DNA from: Pseudomonas graminis
GTDB taxonomy: Bacteria; Pseudomonadota; Gammaproteobacteria; Pseudomonadales; Pseudomonadaceae
DNA: 64,000 nt
Direction: 5' to 3'
Assembly (NCBI RefSeq): GCF_004364335.1
Contig: NZ_SOCR01000008.1
Span: forward strand, 186,001 to 250,000
Shown one piece after another: positions 51,450-60,641 of the stretch. Under the pieces are notes generated by a model. The model had not been told where the DNA came from. It worked only from the letters and a program-made list of their open reading frames with translations, and ran no database searches. Each line of letters starts with the position of its first letter. Within the stretch, counting starts at the first letter, position 1. The position numbers and the translations under genes were made by a program.

Positions 51450-52208
51450 TCAGGCCAGCTTCTCGAACTTCAGATCCCAGACCCCGTGACCGAGGCGTTC
51501 GCCACGGCGCTCGAACTTGGTGATCGGACGTTCCGCAGGGCGCGGAACGCATTTACCGTCTTCGGCCAGGTTGCGGTAACCCGGGGCCACGTTCATCACT
51601 TCCAGCATGTATTCGGCATACGGTTCCCAGTCGGTCGCCATGTGCAGCACGCCGCCCGGCTTCAACTTGGTGCGTACCAACTCGGCAAACTCGGCCTGGA
51701 CGATACGGCGCTTGTGATGACGCGACTTGTGCCAAGGATCGGGGAAGAACAGCATCAGCCGATCCAGGCTGTTGTCGGCCACGCAGCGGTTCAGCACTTC
51801 GATCGCATCGCAATCGTAAACCCGCAGGTTGGTAAGCCCCTGGGTCAGCACGCCGTTGAGCAAGGCGCCGACGCCCGGACGGTGGACTTCCACGCCGATG
51901 AAATCCTGCTCTGGTGCGGCGGCGGCCATTTCCAGCAGCGAGTGGCCCATGCCAAAACCGATCTCAAGGGTGCGCGGGGCCGAGCGGCCAAACACCTGAT
52001 CGAAATCCACCGGGGCGTCGGCCAGCGGCAGCACGAACAGCTCCTTGCCCTGATCCAGACCGCGTTGCTGGCCTTCGGTCATGCGACCGGCGCGCATCAC
52101 GAAGCTCTTGATGCGACGGTGATGACTGTCATCGCCTGGCGCTTTGGCATTTTCGTCATTCATCACTTCATCGTCCGGAAGTGGGTCGGGCGTTTGCGAA
52201 TCAATCAT
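51450..52208 (-). CDS. trmB: tRNA (guanine-N7)-methyltransferase
   Basis: Makes m7G46 in tRNA variable loops; 252 residues. Conserved segments: HHRRIKSFVMRAGRMTEGQ near 30, LEIGFGMGHSLLEMA near 83 (SAM site), VEVHRPGVGALL near 107, FPDPWHKSRHHKRRI near 157 and ITKFERRGERLGH near the end. A roughly 28-residue variable extension precedes the domain; the ATG at 52208 is used because a TTG at 52211 directly precedes it. It is ten bases downstream of thiG. Confidence 0.95.
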   Translation of the reverse strand: MIDSQTPDPLPDDEVMNDENAKAPGDDSHHRRIKSFVMRAGRMTEGQQRGLDQGKELFVLPLADAPVDFDQVFGRSAPRTLEIGFGMGHSLLEMAAAAPEQDFIGVEVHRPGVGALLNGVLTQGLTNLRVYDCDAIEVLNRCVADNSLDRLMLFFPDPWHKSRHHKRRIVQAEFAELVRTKLKPGGVLHMATDWEPYAEYMLEVMNVAPGYRNLAEDGKCVPRPAERPITKFERRGERLGHGVWDLKFEKLA

Positions 52209-52218
52209 CAACAGGCTC

Positions 52219-53013
52219 TTACTTGATCAGACCATCCAGCGGCGAGGACGCGCTGGCATAGAGTTTCTTGGGCATACGACCGGCAAGGTAAGCCATGCGG
52301 CCCGCCAGAATGGCGTGTTTCATGGCTTCGGCCATCAGCACCGGGTGCTGCGCGTGAGCGATGGCCGAGTTCATCAGCACCGCTTCGCAACCCAGTTCCA
52401 TGGCGATGGTGGCATCGGACGCAGTGCCGACACCGGCATCCACCAGCACCGGGACTTTCGATTCTTCGAGGATGATCTGCAGGTTGTATGGGTTGCAGAT
52501 CCCCAGGCCAGTGCCGATCAGGCCCGCGAGGGGCATCACTGCGCAGCAACCGATTTCGGCGAGCTGGCGGGCAATGATCGGGTCGTCGCTGGTGTAGACC
52601 ATGACGTCGAAGCCGTCCCGGACCAGCGTTTCGGCCGCCTTGAGGGTCTCGATGACATTAGGGAACAGGGTCTTCTGGTCAGCGAGGACTTCCAGCTTGA
52701 CCAGATTGTGGCCATCGAGCAGCTCACGGGCCAGGCGGCAGGTGCGCACTGCTTCGATGGCGTCGTAGCAACCGGCGGTGTTCGGCAGGATGGTGTAGCG
52801 GTCCGGCGGCAGCACGTCGAGCAGGTTCGGTTCGCCCGGGTTCTGCCCCAGGTTGGTCCGGCGCACCGCAACGGTAACGATCTCGGCGCCCGACGCTTCG
52901 ATGGCCAGTCGGGTCTGTTCCATGTCCGTGTACTTGCCAGTGCCGACCAGCAGGCGCGACTGAAAAGTACGACCGGCCACGGTAAACGGCTTGTCGCTGC
53001 GAACGTTGCTCAT
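52219..53013 (-). CDS. thiG: Thiazole synthase
   Basis: Forms the thiazole phosphate ring of thiamine from DXP, dehydroglycine and ThiS-thiocarboxylate; 264 residues. Features: FQSRLLVGTGKYTDMEQT near 13, the Schiff-base lysine in LVKLEVLADQKTL near 105, GVGTASDATIAMELGCEAVLMNSAI near 188 and a C-terminal GRMPKKLYASAS. It is 67 bases downstream of thiS. Confidence 0.97.
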   Translation of the reverse strand: MSNVRSDKPFTVAGRTFQSRLLVGTGKYTDMEQTRLAIEASGAEIVTVAVRRTNLGQNPGEPNLLDVLPPDRYTILPNTAGCYDAIEAVRTCRLARELLDGHNLVKLEVLADQKTLFPNVIETLKAAETLVRDGFDVMVYTSDDPIIARQLAEIGCCAVMPLAGLIGTGLGICNPYNLQIILEESKVPVLVDAGVGTASDATIAMELGCEAVLMNSAIAHAQHPVLMAEAMKHAILAGRMAYLAGRMPKKLYASASSPLDGLIK

Positions 53014-53080
53014 CTGAAATCCTCTTTACGGTTGAGGTTCTTGCAGTGCTTGCGGATCAAGCCGGCGGCACGTTGAAGTG

Positions 53081-53281
53081 CTAGCCGCCACCGATGGCGT
53101 GCACCACTTCGACCTGATCGCCCTCGGTCAGCATCGTAGCGGCATGCTGGCTGCGCGGGACGATGTCCAGATTGAGCTCGACGGCGACTCGGCGCCCGGT
53201 CAGATCCAGACGTGTCAGCAATCCCGCGACGGTCTCGCCGTCGGGCAGCTCAAAGGATTCACCGTTCAACTGAATGCGCAT
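53081..53281 (-). CDS. thiS: Sulfur carrier protein ThiS
   Basis: Ubiquitin-like sulfur carrier, 66 residues, ending VHAIGGG. The C-terminal Gly-Gly is the site that is adenylated and thiocarboxylated. MRIQLNGESFELPDGETVAGLL at the N-terminus is typical. First gene of thiS-thiG-trmB; the thiF/iscS partners are not in this window. Confidence 0.94.
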   Translation of the reverse strand: MRIQLNGESFELPDGETVAGLLTRLDLTGRRVAVELNLDIVPRSQHAATMLTEGDQVEVVHAIGGG

Positions 53282-53342
53282 GCGAGGGGGCAGCCATCAT
53301 TCTAGGGGGCGAGCATTCTAGCCCGATCGGCCAGTATGACCA

Positions 53343-53375
53343 AGGCAAAGCCACGCCATTCGTCTCAGGCGTGGC
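53343..53375 (-). terminator. Terminator of the DUF423 gene
   Basis: Stem GCCACGCC (53350-53357)/GGCGTGGC (53368-53375), followed on the minus strand by TTTG. A second stem-loop, CTGCGCGCT/AGCGCGCGCAG, lies upstream at about 53394-53420. The pair separates DUF423 from thiS. Confidence 0.65.
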
Positions 53376-53430
53376 CGAGGGTTGCTGCGCGCTCGACATA
53401 AGCGCGCGCAGTCGGGGTTGGCAGGCGTGG

Positions 53431-53814
53431 TTAGAGTGTGTCGAGGCCCAGGCGCCAGGCCGTCCAGCCAAGAATCGCCCAACCGATCAGGAAAAACAGG
53501 CCGCCGAAGGGAGTGATGATGCCCAGCTTGGTCGCGCCGGTCAGCGTCATCAGGTAGAGGCTGCCGGAAAACAGGATGATGCCCAGTGTGAAAGAGATCC
53601 CTGCATAGGTGACGAGCCGGCCCTGGATCTGCATCGCCAGCAGCGCGACGCCGAAAATCGCCAGCGCATGAATCAACTGATAGAGCACGCCGGTGTGGAA
53701 GACCGCCAGGTACTCGGGCGTCAGGCGGTTTTTCAACCCATGGGCCGCGAACGCGCCGAGGGCAACGCCGGTGAATCCGAAGAAGGAGGCCAGCATTAGA
53801 AAGGTTCGTAACAT
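53431..53814 (-). CDS. DUF423 family membrane protein
   Basis: 127-residue membrane protein with four hydrophobic segments. Family features are GFTGVALGAFAAHGLK near residue 12, FHTGVLYQLIHALAIF near 38, LFSGSLYLMTLTG near 82 and TPFGGLFFLIGWAIL near 100. The ATG at 53814 has GGAG six bases upstream; TTG at 53820 is unlikely. Function unknown. It is divergent from mtgA. Confidence 0.9.
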   Translation of the reverse strand: MLRTFLMLASFFGFTGVALGAFAAHGLKNRLTPEYLAVFHTGVLYQLIHALAIFGVALLAMQIQGRLVTYAGISFTLGIILFSGSLYLMTLTGATKLGIITPFGGLFFLIGWAILGWTAWRLGLDTL

Positions 53815-53850
53815 GTACAACTCCAGGCAAGTTCAATGACGCGTGGTCTG

Positions 53851-53856
53851 TATAAT
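53851..53856 (+). promoter_or_regulatory. -10 element of the mtgA promoter
   Basis: Consensus TATAAT 34 bases upstream of the mtgA ATG, preceded by TG. No good -35 match is seen at 16-18 bases. Confidence 0.45.
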
Positions 53857-53889
53857 GGCCCGCTCAACCGGTTCGGCCAAGCCATCTCT

Positions 53890-54600
53890 ATGCTGCAATT
53901 ACTTCTCCGTCGTGTCGCAAAAGGCCTGCTCTGGTTCGCAGCGACAAGTGTCGTGCTGGTACTGATTTTTCGCTGGGTCCCTCCTCCCTTCACTGCATTG
54001 ATGGTCGAACGCAAGATCGAATCCTGGTTCGACGGGCAGCCCATTGACCTGCAGCGCGACTGGGAATCATGGGACAACATCTCCGATGACCTGAAAATCG
54101 CCGTCATCGCTGGCGAGGACCAGAAGTTTGCCGAGCACTGGGGTTTCGATATCGACGCCATTCAGGCGGCACTGGTTCACAACGAACGCGGCGGCTCCCT
54201 GCGCGGGGCCAGTACGCTGAGCCAGCAGGTGTCGAAGAACCTGTTCCTCTGGTCGGGCCGCAGTTACTTTCGCAAAGGCCTTGAAGCCTGGTTCACCGCG
54301 CTGATCGAGGTGTTCTGGTCCAAGCAGCGCATTCTCGAGGTCTACCTGAACAGCGTGGAATGGGACGACGGTGTCTTCGGCGCCCAGGCCGCTGCGCAGC
54401 ATCACTTTCATGTGAATGCGAGCCAGCTTTCCACGCAACAGGCGAGTTATCTGGCCGCAGTCCTCCCCAACCCGCGGGAATGGAGCGCCAGTCACCCGAG
54501 CAGCTACGTTTCACGCCGCGCAGGCTGGATCCGCCAGCAGATGAGGCAGTTGGGTGGGGATGAGTATCTGATGGGGCTGAATCACAGTCGGAAGTGGTAA
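53890..54600 (+). CDS. mtgA: Monofunctional peptidoglycan glycosyltransferase
   Basis: GT51 enzyme that polymerises lipid II into glycan strands; 236 residues. A single membrane anchor is at about 10-32 (GLLWFAATSVVLVLIF). Catalytic motifs: Glu in VIAGEDQKFAEHWGFD near 75, GGSLRGASTLSQQVSKNLFLW near 100 and KQRILEVYLNSVEW near 142. The ATG at 53890 gives the family N-terminus (MLQLLLRRVAKG). It shares a bidirectional terminator with the convergent rpoH gene. Confidence 0.95.
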   Translation: MLQLLLRRVAKGLLWFAATSVVLVLIFRWVPPPFTALMVERKIESWFDGQPIDLQRDWESWDNISDDLKIAVIAGEDQKFAEHWGFDIDAIQAALVHNERGGSLRGASTLSQQVSKNLFLWSGRSYFRKGLEAWFTALIEVFWSKQRILEVYLNSVEWDDGVFGAQAAAQHHFHVNASQLSTQQASYLAAVLPNPREWSASHPSSYVSRRAGWIRQQMRQLGGDEYLMGLNHSRKW

Positions 54601-54613
54601 GCCCACAATCCTT

Positions 54614-54696
54614 GTAGGAGCCGGCTTGCTGGCGAACACGTCCGTTCATACACCTCGCTGGTGAATGCCAGATCGGGTTCGCCAGCCGGCTCCGAC
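54614..54696. repeat. REPIN, family A (tail arm shortened)
   Basis: Head at 54614 is intact; the inverted tail (54678-54696) reads GTTCGCCAGCCGGCTCCGAC, having lost CAAG in the middle. Confidence 0.85.
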
Positions 54697-54738
54697 GGAG
54701 TATCGCTCGGTGTAACCCGACTAGCGTCGGCCCCACAA

Positions 54739-54772
54739 ACAAAAACGCCCCGATTATCTCGGGGCGTTTTGC
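54739..54772. terminator. Bidirectional terminator between mtgA and rpoH
   Basis: Stem AACGCCCCGA (54744-54753)/TCGGGGCGTT (54759-54768) with A-run before and T-run after, so it can stop transcription in both directions. Confidence 0.92.
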
Positions 54773-54787
54773 GTTTCGGCGCGGCGA

Positions 54788-55642
54788 TCAGGCAGCGATC
54801 GACAGCTTCAGCTTGTTCATCGCGCTCTTCTCAAGCTGACGAATCCGCTCGGCAGAGACGTTGTACTTCTCGGCCAGATCGTGCAGCGTCGCCTTTTCTT
54901 CCGCCAGCCAGCGCTGATACAGAATGTCGCGGCTGCGGTCATCGAGCACGTTCAGCGCTTCATGCAGATTGGCCGTCGAGCTGTCAGTCCAGTCGGAATC
55001 TTCCAGCTGACGCGCCGGATCGTAGCGATGGTCTTCCAGGTAATTGGCCGGCGACTGGAACGCGCTGTCATCGTCGGCTTCTGCCGCCGGGTCGAACGCC
55101 ATGTCATGTCCAGTCAGACGGCTTTCCATTTCGCGCACTTCGCGGGGCTCGACACCCAGGCTTTCCGCCACACGATGCACTTCTTCGTTGTTCAGCCAGG
55201 CCAGACGCTTCTTCTGGCTGCGCAGGTTGAAGAACAGTTTGCGCTGAGCCTTGGTGGTCGCGACCTTCACGATGCGCCAGTTGCGCAGGATGAACTCGTG
55301 AATTTCAGCCTTGATCCAGTGCACTGCAAAGGACACCAGACGCACGCCCATCTCGGGGTTGAAGCGCTTCACGGCCTTCATCAGGCCAACGTTACCTTCC
55401 TGAATCAGGTCAGCCTGAGCCAGTCCATAACCGGAATAACTGCGTGCGATATGCACGACAAATCGCAGGTGGGCGAGCACCATCTGCCGAGCCGCCCCTA
55501 GATCCTGCTCGTAATAGAGACTCTCGGCCAGTTCACGCTCCTGCTCAGGCGTCAGCAGTGGAATGCTGTTTACCGTATGCACATAGGCTTCCAGGTTTGC
55601 ACCCGGAACCAAGGCATAAGCAGGTTGCAAAGAAGTGGTCAT
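54788..55642 (-). CDS. rpoH: RNA polymerase heat-shock sigma factor (sigma-32)
   Basis: 284 residues, standard size. Region 2 includes DLIQEGNVGLMKAVKRFNPE near 80, and the RpoH box QRKLFFNLRSQK is near 133. Region 4 reads LHDLAEKYNVSAERIRQLEK near 255. The ATG at 55642 has GGAGG nine bases upstream; an in-frame ATG at 55663 would lack it. It lies downstream of ftsYEX in the same direction, with a 131-base gap that contains its own promoter. Confidence 0.96.
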   Translation of the reverse strand: MTTSLQPAYALVPGANLEAYVHTVNSIPLLTPEQERELAESLYYEQDLGAARQMVLAHLRFVVHIARSYSGYGLAQADLIQEGNVGLMKAVKRFNPEMGVRLVSFAVHWIKAEIHEFILRNWRIVKVATTKAQRKLFFNLRSQKKRLAWLNNEEVHRVAESLGVEPREVREMESRLTGHDMAFDPAAEADDDSAFQSPANYLEDHRYDPARQLEDSDWTDSSTANLHEALNVLDDRSRDILYQRWLAEEKATLHDLAEKYNVSAERIRQLEKSAMNKLKLSIAA

Positions 55643-55704
55643 ACGAAAAAACCTCCGACACATAACTCGTGCAGTTCAGCACTGCGAAATTGACCGGGAA
55701 CCGC

Positions 55705-55733
55705 TAGACAAGTTCCCTGAGCTGAAAAGTCAA
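55705..55733 (-). promoter_or_regulatory. Candidate rpoH promoter
   Basis: On the minus strand TTGACT (-35) is followed after 17 bases by TGTCTA (weak -10), about 65 bases before the rpoH start codon. The -35 is a five-of-six match to consensus. Confidence 0.45.
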
Positions 55734-55773
55734 TAGGTGAAACAAAATTTACTAACGACGTTGCTACTCAACA

Positions 55774-56799
55774 CTAACGAGGTGCCAACTCTCTTAAATG
55801 GCGCGCTACCGCAATCCACGCACCGATATACCCCAACAGCACCGCTCCAAGCAAGAGCGACAAGCCGTCTGACACTGGCACGCCGGCAAGGGCGAAATTG
55901 CTGCCGTAGAGCCCGGCCAGCCGGACCACCGCTTCGTTCAACCAGTCTAGCCCGAAAGCCAGAACACCCCAGGAAAGAACGCCGGCGCCCAACCCGTACA
56001 ACGCCCCCATATAAAGGAAGGGCCGGCGCACGTAGCTGTCCGTACCGCCTACCAACTTGATGACCTCGATTTCCGTACGACGGTTCTCGATGTGCAGACG
56101 AATGGTGTTGCCGATGACCAACAGCAGCGCCGCAACCAGCAATACGGTGAGGCCGAAAACGAACCGGTCTCCCAGCTTGAGGATAGCTGCCAGGCGCTCG
56201 ACCCAGACCAGGTCAAGTTGGGCCTGCTGCACTTTAGGCAGCTCGGCCAGACGCGTACGTAACGCCTCCAGCGCGGCTTTGTCAACTTCCAGTGGCGTTA
56301 CCAGCACAACGCCGGGCAGTGGGTTTTCAGGCAGCTCCTTGAGCGCCTCGCCCAAGCCGGACTGTTTCTGGAATTCGTTCAGCGCCTCATCGCGACTGAT
56401 GTACTCGGCATCAGCGACGCCCGGCATTTCCTTGATCTGGCGGACCAGACCTTCGCCTTCGCTCGGCGACGCTTCCAGTTGCAGATACAGGGATATCTGC
56501 GCCGCACGCTGCCACGACCCGCCCAAGCGCTCGACGTTGCTTAACAACAACGACAAGCCCATCGGCAAGCTCAAGGCAATCGCCATCACCAGACAGGTAA
56601 AAAAGCTGCCGATGGGCTGCTTGCCGAGACGGCGCAGGCTGTCCAGCAGGCTTGAACGGTGGGCTTCGATCCAGGCGTTGAACAGCTCGCCGAAACTCGG
56701 GCCGTCATCGTCATCGCGCTTCTTTTGCTTGTGCGGCGCCGGGTCTGAAGCCTTGGGAGCTACGCGTTCGGAAACCTTGGGGCTGCGGGTGGCACTCAT
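55774..56799 (-). CDS. ftsX: Cell division ABC transporter-like permease FtsX
   Basis: Membrane partner of FtsE that controls septal peptidoglycan hydrolases; 341 residues. A cytoplasmic N-terminal extension of about 65 residues (Lys- and acid-rich) is followed by four membrane spans near 72-92, 212-238, 265-290 and 308-330. A periplasmic domain lies between spans 1 and 2 (PGVADAEYISRDEALNEF). It overlaps ftsE by four bases. Confidence 0.94.
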   Translation of the reverse strand: MSATRSPKVSERVAPKASDPAPHKQKKRDDDDGPSFGELFNAWIEAHRSSLLDSLRRLGKQPIGSFFTCLVMAIALSLPMGLSLLLSNVERLGGSWQRAAQISLYLQLEASPSEGEGLVRQIKEMPGVADAEYISRDEALNEFQKQSGLGEALKELPENPLPGVVLVTPLEVDKAALEALRTRLAELPKVQQAQLDLVWVERLAAILKLGDRFVFGLTVLLVAALLLVIGNTIRLHIENRRTEIEVIKLVGGTDSYVRRPFLYMGALYGLGAGVLSWGVLAFGLDWLNEAVVRLAGLYGSNFALAGVPVSDGLSLLLGAVLLGYIGAWIAVARHLRELAPR

Positions 56800-57467
56800 A
56801 CGCCAGCCTCCCCGTCGCCGATCAATCGGCCGCGCTGCAACGTCAGCATGCGATGACGCATGCGCGCGATCAGTGCCAGGTCGTGGCTGGCAATCAGCAC
56901 GCTGGTGCCCAGCCGATTGATGTCTTCGAACACGCCCATGATTTCGGCCGCCAGTCGCGGGTCGAGGTTACCGGTGGGTTCGTCCGCCAGCAGCAAGGCC
57001 GGGCGGTGAACGATGGCGCGGGCAATGCCGACGCGCTGTTGCTGACCGGTGGACAAGTCGCCCGGATACAGCTCGGCTTTATCCGACAATGCCACGCGCT
57101 CAAGGGCCGAGTCGACGCGCTTGACCACTTCGGTCTTGGACAAGCCGAGGATCTGCAGCGGCAGCGCGACGTTGTTGAACACCGTGCGATCGAACAGCAG
57201 CTGGTGGTTCTGGAACACGACGCCGATCTGCCGACGCAAAAACGGAATCTGCGCGGTGCTGATCTGACCCAGGTCCTGACCTGCCAGCAAAAGCTTGCCG
57301 GTGGTCGGACGCTCCATCGCCAGCAGCAGGCGCAGCAAGGTGCTCTTGCCCGCGCCGGAGTGGCCGGTCACAAACAGAAATTCGCCACGACGTACTCGAA
57401 AGCTCAGCTCATGCAAGCCGACGTGTCCGTTCGGATAGCGTTTACCGACCTGTTCGAAACGAATCAT
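56796..57467 (-). CDS. ftsE: Cell division ATP-binding protein FtsE
   Basis: ATPase of the FtsEX complex, 223 residues. Walker A GHSGAGKST near 36, Q-loop in VVFQNHQLLFDRTV, signature LSTGQQQRVGIAR near 138, Walker B LLLADEPTGNLD and His in IASHDLALI. Four-base overlaps with both ftsY and ftsX show tight coupling. Confidence 0.96.
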   Translation of the reverse strand: MIRFEQVGKRYPNGHVGLHELSFRVRRGEFLFVTGHSGAGKSTLLRLLLAMERPTTGKLLLAGQDLGQISTAQIPFLRRQIGVVFQNHQLLFDRTVFNNVALPLQILGLSKTEVVKRVDSALERVALSDKAELYPGDLSTGQQQRVGIARAIVHRPALLLADEPTGNLDPRLAAEIMGVFEDINRLGTSVLIASHDLALIARMRHRMLTLQRGRLIGDGEAGV

Positions 57468-59017
57468 GGGCGCTCCCGCTCGGCGAATAGGGCTTGGACG
57501 AACGGCTCGGCTTCGAAGGTTCGCAGATCGTCGATGCCTTCACCGACACCGATGTAGCGAATCGGCAAGCCGAACTGCTTGGCCAGGGCGAAGATCACGC
57601 CGCCCTTGGCCGTGCCGTCGAGCTTGGTCAGCGCAAGGCCGGTGAGCTGGACGGTCTGGTTGAACTGCTTGGCCTGATTGATGGCGTTCTGGCCCGTGCC
57701 GGCATCCAGCACCAGCAGAACCTCATGGGGAGCGTCGGCGTCCAGCTTGCCGATTACGCGGCGAACCTTCTTCAGCTCTTCCATCAGGTTATCTTTGGTG
57801 TGCAGACGCCCCGCCGTGTCGGCGATCAGCACATCGACGCCGCGCGCTTTTGCAGCCTGAACGGCATCAAAAATCACCGAAGCCGAATCAGCCCCAGTGT
57901 GCTGGGCGATCACCGGGATCTTGTTGCGCTCGCCCCATACCTGCAACTGCTCAACCGCTGCAGCGCGGAAAGTGTCGCCTGCCGCCAGCATGACCTTTTT
58001 GCCTTCCAGCTGAAGCTTCTTGGCAAGCTTGCCGATGGTGGTGGTTTTACCCGCGCCGTTGACGCCCACGACCAGAATCACGAATGGCTTGTGCTGTGCA
58101 GTGATGACCAGCGGGGCTTCCACTGGTTTGAGCATTTCGGTCAGCTCGTTCTGGAGCGACTTGTACAGCGCATCGCTGTCGGTGAGCTGCTTGCGCGCCA
58201 CTTTCTGGGTCAAGTTGCGCACAATCGCCGACGTTGCTTCTACGCCGACGTCTGCGGTCAACAGCCGAGTCTCCAGCTCGTCGAGCATCTCGTCGTCGAT
58301 GGCTTTCTTGCCCAGGAAAAGGCTGGCCATCCCTTCGCCCAGGCTGGCGCTGGTTTTCGACAGGCCCTGCTTCAGGCGGGCGAAGAAACCAGGCTGCTTG
58401 GGTGCGGCCGATCCTTCGGACGGGACAGGCGGCACGCTGGTTTCAAGAACGGGTACGGCAGCTGCGGCTGGAACCATCGGCGCTGTCGTCAACGGCGGCG
58501 TCAGCGACGGGAGGTCATTGCCGGAAACCGGATCAGGCAGCGCGACCGGGGTCGGCTCGACGGACGGAGCCACTTCGAACGACGTCGTGTCGATGACCGC
58601 CGGTTGAGCGGGCACTTCAGCCAATAGAGCGGCTGCGGACTCCACGTTGGACTCGGTGTGAACCGGTATGGACGGGGTGACGTGAGGCTCGCGCTCATCG
58701 GTGAAAGCGACGGGCTCTTCAGCGACGGGCAGGTGAAGCCAGGGATCTTCAACCGGGGCCGAAAGCGCTTCAGTCGTAGCGGTTTGTGGCAGGGGCTGCA
58801 GCGCGGGTTGCGACGCATGCTGGGCAGGGATAACAGGGGCGTTGTGCTGCTCAGCAACAGCCGGGGCCTGATCGGGCACGGATTCTGGCGCGGGTGCGGG
58901 GGTATTCTGAGGCGGCTCGGGAGTGGCTTCCTGCGGCTTTTTGCGCAGCCATCCGAACAGGCCTTTCTTCTCGCCAGCCGGGGCTGGGGTCTTCTTGTCG
59001 TCGTTGGAACCAAACAT
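57464..59017 (-). CDS. ftsY: Signal recognition particle receptor FtsY
   Basis: SRP receptor GTPase that docks ribosome-nascent chain complexes at the membrane; 517 residues. The first roughly 210 residues are acidic and Pro/Ala/Val-rich, variable as in other gammaproteobacteria. The N domain begins near FFARLKQGLSKTSASLGEGM, and the G domain has GVNGAGKTTTIGKLA near 320, DTFRAAAVEQL near 350, LIADTAGRLHTKDNL near 400 and LTKLDGTAKGGV near 460. First gene of ftsYEX; 271 bases separate it from the divergent M16 gene. Confidence 0.96.
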   Translation of the reverse strand: MFGSNDDKKTPAPAGEKKGLFGWLRKKPQEATPEPPQNTPAPAPESVPDQAPAVAEQHNAPVIPAQHASQPALQPLPQTATTEALSAPVEDPWLHLPVAEEPVAFTDEREPHVTPSIPVHTESNVESAAALLAEVPAQPAVIDTTSFEVAPSVEPTPVALPDPVSGNDLPSLTPPLTTAPMVPAAAAVPVLETSVPPVPSEGSAAPKQPGFFARLKQGLSKTSASLGEGMASLFLGKKAIDDEMLDELETRLLTADVGVEATSAIVRNLTQKVARKQLTDSDALYKSLQNELTEMLKPVEAPLVITAQHKPFVILVVGVNGAGKTTTIGKLAKKLQLEGKKVMLAAGDTFRAAAVEQLQVWGERNKIPVIAQHTGADSASVIFDAVQAAKARGVDVLIADTAGRLHTKDNLMEELKKVRRVIGKLDADAPHEVLLVLDAGTGQNAINQAKQFNQTVQLTGLALTKLDGTAKGGVIFALAKQFGLPIRYIGVGEGIDDLRTFEAEPFVQALFAERERP

Positions 59018-59288
59018 GGAGGACGGCTATCTCACGGTAACGACGCGCCAGAGCGGCGCCTCTGAAAAATTCTGTATGGGAAACAGACTGCTTTTATGTC
59101 TGCTTGTTCATAGGTTGCCCGCCACAGTGGCAGCGCAGCCATAATGACTACATCGCTCAGGCCATTTCTTACGAAGCGTGTTTACAACTCAGACATCTTA
59201 GACATAGTCGCCGAACAAACTGGCCGCTATCCTAACACCCCCGCGCCCGCTGACGCTAAGCAGGCCGTCTCCAAGGTTCAAATCACGA

Positions 59289-60641
59289 ATGAATGCTCTA
59301 GCCCGCTGTGCCGCAGGCCTGCTGCTCAGCACAATCTGTTTGCCCTTCGCCGCATCGGCTGCCGACCCACAACCCACCACCGAATTCACGCTGGACAACG
59401 GCCTGAAGGTCGTCGTGCGTGAAGATCACCGCGCACCGGTCGTGGTCTCGCAGGTCTGGTACAAGGTGGGTTCCAGTTACGAGACGCCTGGCCAGACGGG
59501 CCTGTCCCATGCCCTGGAACACATGATGTTCAAGGGTAGCTCCAAGGCGGGTCCCGGCGAAGCGTCGCTGATCCTGCGCGACCTGGGCGCGGAGGAGAAC
59601 GCTTTCACCAGCGACGACTACACCGCTTATTACCAGGTGCTGGCCCGTGATCGACTGGCCGTTGCCTTCGAACTGGAAGCCGACCGCATGGCCACTCTGC
59701 GCCTGCCTCCAGAAGAGTTCGCGCGGGAAATCGAAGTCATCAAGGAAGAGCGCCGCCTGCGCACCGATGACAAGCCGAACGCCAAGGCCTATGAGCGCTT
59801 CAAGGCCATCGCCTACCCCGCCAGCGGCTACCACACGCCGACCATTGGCTGGATGGCTGACCTTGACCGCATGACGGTTGAGGAGCTGCGCCACTGGTAT
59901 GAATCCTGGTACGTGCCCAACAACGCCACGCTGGTGGTGGTCGGTGACGTGAAGCCCGATGAGGTGAAAGCCCTGGCTGAGCGCTTCTTCGGCCCGGTAC
60001 CACGCCGCGATGTACCGCCGTCGAAAAAACCGCTGGAGCTCGCCGAACCTGGCCTGCGCCAGATCACCGTGCATGTCGCCACGCAGATGCCGAGCCTGAT
60101 GTATGGCTTCAACGTGCCCAGCCTGGCCACCGCCACCGATCCGCAGGCCGTCAACGCACTGCGCCTGATCTCGGCCTTGCTCGACGGCGGCTACAGCGCG
60201 CGCATCCCGACCCGTCTTGAGCGCGGCGAAGAGCTGGTCACCGGCGCTTCATCCGACTACGACGCCTATACCCGCGGCGACAGCCTGTTCACCATCAGCG
60301 CCACGCCCAATCAGCAAAGGAAGAAAACCCTCGCCGACGCGGAAGCCGGCATCTGGCGCCTGCTTGACGAGCTGAAAACCAAGCCGCCCGCCAAGGAAGA
60401 GCTGGAACGGGTCCGGGCCCAGGTGATCGCCGGATTGGTCTACGAGCGCGATTCCATTACCAGCCAGGCCAGCACCATTGGCGAACTGGAAACGGTAGGG
60501 CTGTCCTGGAAGCTCATTGATCAGGAACTCGCCGCACTGCAAAGCGTGACGCCGGAAGACATCCAGAAAGCTGCACGCACGTACTTCACCCGCGAGCGCC
60601 TTGCCGTTGCGCATGTTTTGCCTGAGGAGAAAGCCCAATGA
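59289..60641 (+). CDS. M16 family zinc peptidase, catalytic partner
   Basis: Periplasmic pitrilysin-type peptidase of 450 residues. A signal peptide is at 1-24 (LLLSTICLPFAASA). The zinc motif HALEHMMF (HxxEH) is intact near residue 75, and a downstream Glu is in VIKEERRLRTDD near 150. Family M16B proteins often work as heterodimers, and the gene directly behind encodes a partner without the zinc motif. The two overlap by four bases (ATGA). The substrate is unknown. Divergent from ftsY. Confidence 0.93.
   Translation: MNALARCAAGLLLSTICLPFAASAADPQPTTEFTLDNGLKVVVREDHRAPVVVSQVWYKVGSSYETPGQTGLSHALEHMMFKGSSKAGPGEASLILRDLGAEENAFTSDDYTAYYQVLARDRLAVAFELEADRMATLRLPPEEFAREIEVIKEERRLRTDDKPNAKAYERFKAIAYPASGYHTPTIGWMADLDRMTVEELRHWYESWYVPNNATLVVVGDVKPDEVKALAERFFGPVPRRDVPPSKKPLELAEPGLRQITVHVATQMPSLMYGFNVPSLATATDPQAVNALRLISALLDGGYSARIPTRLERGEELVTGASSDYDAYTRGDSLFTISATPNQQRKKTLADAEAGIWRLLDELKTKPPAKEELERVRAQVIAGLVYERDSITSQASTIGELETVGLSWKLIDQELAALQSVTPEDIQKAARTYFTRERLAVAHVLPEEKAQ

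Noticed and set aside
59144..59422. Possible 92-codon gene ahead of the M16 peptidase
   Set aside because: It runs into the peptidase start in another frame, has no clear ribosome site and looks like upstream leader sequence.
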